NCBI RefSeq assembly: GCF_003999975.1
Contig: NZ_RJAC01000003.1
Span: 62,001 to 126,000, forward strand
Direction of reading: 5' to 3'
Origin: Actinoplanes solisilvae
GTDB lineage: Bacteria; Actinomycetota; Actinomycetes; Mycobacteriales; Micromonosporaceae
Length of the DNA: 64,000 nucleotides
The translations under genes were made by a program, and so were the position numbers. A model generated the notes under the pieces. The model ran no database searches, was not told the origin of the DNA, and saw only the letters and a program-made list of their open reading frames with translations. This document shows positions 62,576-64,000 of the stretch, piece by piece; position 1 is the stretch's first letter, and every line of letters begins with the position of its first letter.

Positions 62576-63195
62576 GCGTCGCCGACGTCCTGAAGGGGCA
62601 CCGGGTGGTGCCGGTCGTCGTCCTGGACGATCCCGGGGCCGCCGACGACCTCGGCGCCGCACTGGTCGCCGGTGGCTTGCCGGTTGCCGAGGCCACCTTC
62701 CGTACGCCGCGGGCGGCGGCGGTCCTGCGGCGCCTGGCCCAGCGCGGCGACCTGGTCGTGGGGGCCGGCACGGTCCTCACGACCCAGCAGGTCGACCGGG
62801 CCTACGAGGCGGGCGCCCGGTTCGTGGTCTCGCCCGGTCTGAGCGCCGAGGTCGTGCGCCGCTGTCAGGCGCTCGGCCTGCCGGTGATCCCCGGGGTCAG
62901 CACCGCCTCCGAGATCATGGCGGCGCTGGACCTGGGACTGGACACCGTCAAGTTCTTCCCGGCCGAGGCGTGCGGCGGTCTGCCCACCATCAAGGCCCTG
63001 TCCGCGGCCTTCCCGCAGATCAGGTTCGTGCCGACCGGGGGCATCACGGCCCGGAGCGCGCCGGCCTACCTCGACCACCCGGCGGTCGCCGCCGTCGGGG
63101 GGAGCTGGATGGTGGCGCCCGATCTGCTGGCCGCCGGGAACTGGGACGAGGTCACCGTTCGATGCAAGACGACCGTACAGGGAAAGGTTTCATGA
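62572..63195 (+). CDS. eda: KDPG aldolase (2-dehydro-3-deoxyphosphogluconate aldolase)
   Basis: 207 residues, ATGA overlap with the dehydrogenase gene. VAEATFRTPRAAAVLR holds the catalytic Glu, VVGAGTVLTTQQVD the phosphate-binding part, LDTVKFFPAEACGG the Schiff-base Lys, and FVPTGGIT the phosphate loop. Splits KDPG into pyruvate and glyceraldehyde-3-phosphate, the last step of the pathway encoded here. Confidence 0.94.
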   Translation: MSVADVLKGHRVVPVVVLDDPGAADDLGAALVAGGLPVAEATFRTPRAAAVLRRLAQRGDLVVGAGTVLTTQQVDRAYEAGARFVVSPGLSAEVVRRCQALGLPVIPGVSTASEIMAALDLGLDTVKFFPAEACGGLPTIKALSAAFPQIRFVPTGGITARSAPAYLDHPAVAAVGGSWMVAPDLLAAGNWDEVTVRCKTTVQGKVS

Positions 63196-64000
63196 TCGAG
63201 ATTCGTCCGGCCGCCGACTGCGAGTTCGACATCGTCGCGCTCGGCGAGGTGATGCTGCGGCTCGACCCGGGTGAGGGCCGGATCCGTACGGCCCGCCGGT
63301 TCGAGGCGTGGGAGGGCGGCGGCGAGTACAACGTCGCGCGCGGGATGCGCAAGGTCTTCGGGGTCCGGGCCGGGGTGGTGACCGCGTTCGCGGACAACGA
63401 GATCGGCCGGCTGATCGAGAACCTCATCATGCAGGGCGGGGTCGACACCTCGCTGATCCGCTGGGAGAAATACGACGGCATCGGTCGTACGGTCCGCAAT
63501 GGACTCAACTTCACCGAGCGCGGCTTCGGGGTGCGCGGCGCGGTCGGGGTGTCCGACCGGGCCAACACGGCGATCGCCAACCTGGGACCGGGCACGATCG
63601 ACTGGGACGACCTGTTCGGCCGCCGGGGTGTCCGCTGGCTCCACGCCGGCGGGATCTTCGCTGCCCTCTCCGAGAACGCGGCCGCCGTGGCCGAGGAGGC
63701 GATGGCTGCCGCGCAACGCCACGGCACGGTCGTCTCGTTCGACCTCAACTACCGGCCCAGCCTGTGGGCCGGCATCGGCGGCACGGCGGTGGCGCGGGAG
63801 GTCAACACCAGGCTGGCCCGGCACGTCGACGTGATGATCGGCAACGAGGAGGACTTCACCGCCGCACTCGGTTTCGACGTCGAGCACGTGGCCGAGGATC
63901 TGCGGGCGCTGCCGATCGACAGCTTCGCGTCCATGGTCAGCACGGTGGCCGAGACGATGCCGTGGCTCTCGGTCGTGGCGACGACATTGCGGACGGTCCA
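63192..64000 (+). CDS. kdgK: PfkB-family sugar kinase, probable KDG kinase, cut by the right edge
   Basis: 269 residues visible from ATG 63192 (ATGA overlap with eda). FDIVALGEVMLRLDP at the start, EGGGEYNVARGMRKVFG as the sugar-binding GGxxxN region, VSFDLNYRPSLWAG and IGNEEDF. These match PfkB kinases of the 2-keto-3-deoxygluconate branch. It would phosphorylate KDG to KDPG, feeding the aldolase. The C-terminal anion hole and catalytic Asp lie beyond the window. Confidence 0.85.
   Translation, partial: MIEIRPAADCEFDIVALGEVMLRLDPGEGRIRTARRFEAWEGGGEYNVARGMRKVFGVRAGVVTAFADNEIGRLIENLIMQGGVDTSLIRWEKYDGIGRTVRNGLNFTERGFGVRGAVGVSDRANTAIANLGPGTIDWDDLFGRRGVRWLHAGGIFAALSENAAAVAEEAMAAAQRHGTVVSFDLNYRPSLWAGIGGTAVAREVNTRLARHVDVMIGNEEDFTAALGFDVEHVAEDLRALPIDSFASMVSTVAETMPWLSVVATTLRTV

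Noticed and set aside
1..64000. CRISPR arrays, tRNA/rRNA genes, insertion sequences and phage genes
   Set aside because: No regularly spaced repeats, no tRNA-like or rRNA sequence and no transposase or integrase motif recognised in either strand.

Overview
The window is high-GC DNA with frequent GTG starts and many ATGA/GTGA stop-start overlaps. It is almost certainly chromosomal DNA of a filamentous actinobacterium. Its content (2,3-diaminobutyrate-type genes, a FAAL-started NRPS, an IclR/Kdu uronate operon) fits Micromonosporaceae such as Actinoplanes, but that genus-level placement is inference. No tRNA, rRNA, CRISPR array, transposase or integrase was seen.

Left part (1-5644, minus strand): a compact operon reads small membrane peptide > cytochrome P450 > one-module NRPS (adenylation-PCP-reductase) > leucyl/phenylalanyl-tRNA transferase homologue > GNAT acyltransferase (runs off the left edge). 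This matches the tRNA-dependent/NRPS hybrid logic reported for livipeptin-type N-acyl-aminoacyl-argininal aldehydes. The NRPS pocket is acidic (E200, D237), so a basic residue, probably Arg, is the likely substrate. The P450 and the 32-residue peptide would be additions to that minimal system.

5946-16673 (plus strand): an OmpR-type response regulator with its sensor kinase; an unusual ThiF-like enzyme with a MoaD/ThiS-like sulfur carrier; a complete molybdate importer modABC translationally coupled to a ChrA-type transporter; and a MacB-like exporter with two separate permease genes, one ATPase and one small lipoprotein.

16714-40514 (plus strand): a lipopeptide cluster. A 2OG/Fe(II) oxygenase is followed by an argininosuccinate-lyase homologue, a PduX-like threonine kinase homologue and a PLP synthase fused to an ATP-grasp domain, together a plausible route Thr > phospho-Thr > N-aspartyl adduct > 2,3-diaminobutyrate plus fumarate. 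The assembly line is FAAL-ACP-C / A-T-C-A-T-C / A-T-C-TE, predicted to make an acylated tripeptide, with an extra terminal C domain. An MFS exporter and a penicillin-acylase-family Ntn hydrolase close the operon, suggesting acylation followed by deacylation as in pyoverdine maturation.

40490-53352: TauE/SafE permease; MarR regulator behind two direct operator repeats; copper operon (CsoR-type operator, copZ, secreted His-rich protein, copA); a minus-strand stress block (P2-type cation ATPase, Acg-like nitroreductase, a phosphoketolase fragment, slipin); a truncated universal stress protein, an SRPBCC protein, a flavodoxin and a YcnI-like copper protein. A 47-base imperfect inverted repeat lies between the divergent slipin and stress-protein genes. 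Several genes here are truncated, so the block looks rearranged.

53443-64000: a hexuronate/unsaturated-uronate catabolic regulon. An IclR regulator faces kduI, kduD, a ribose-type ABC importer, an aldehyde dehydrogenase, KDPG aldolase and KDG kinase (cut by the right edge). Matching GTTCAC...GTGAAC/TGAAC palindromes stand before kduI and before a small 4-oxalocrotonate-type tautomerase, tying the latter to the pathway.
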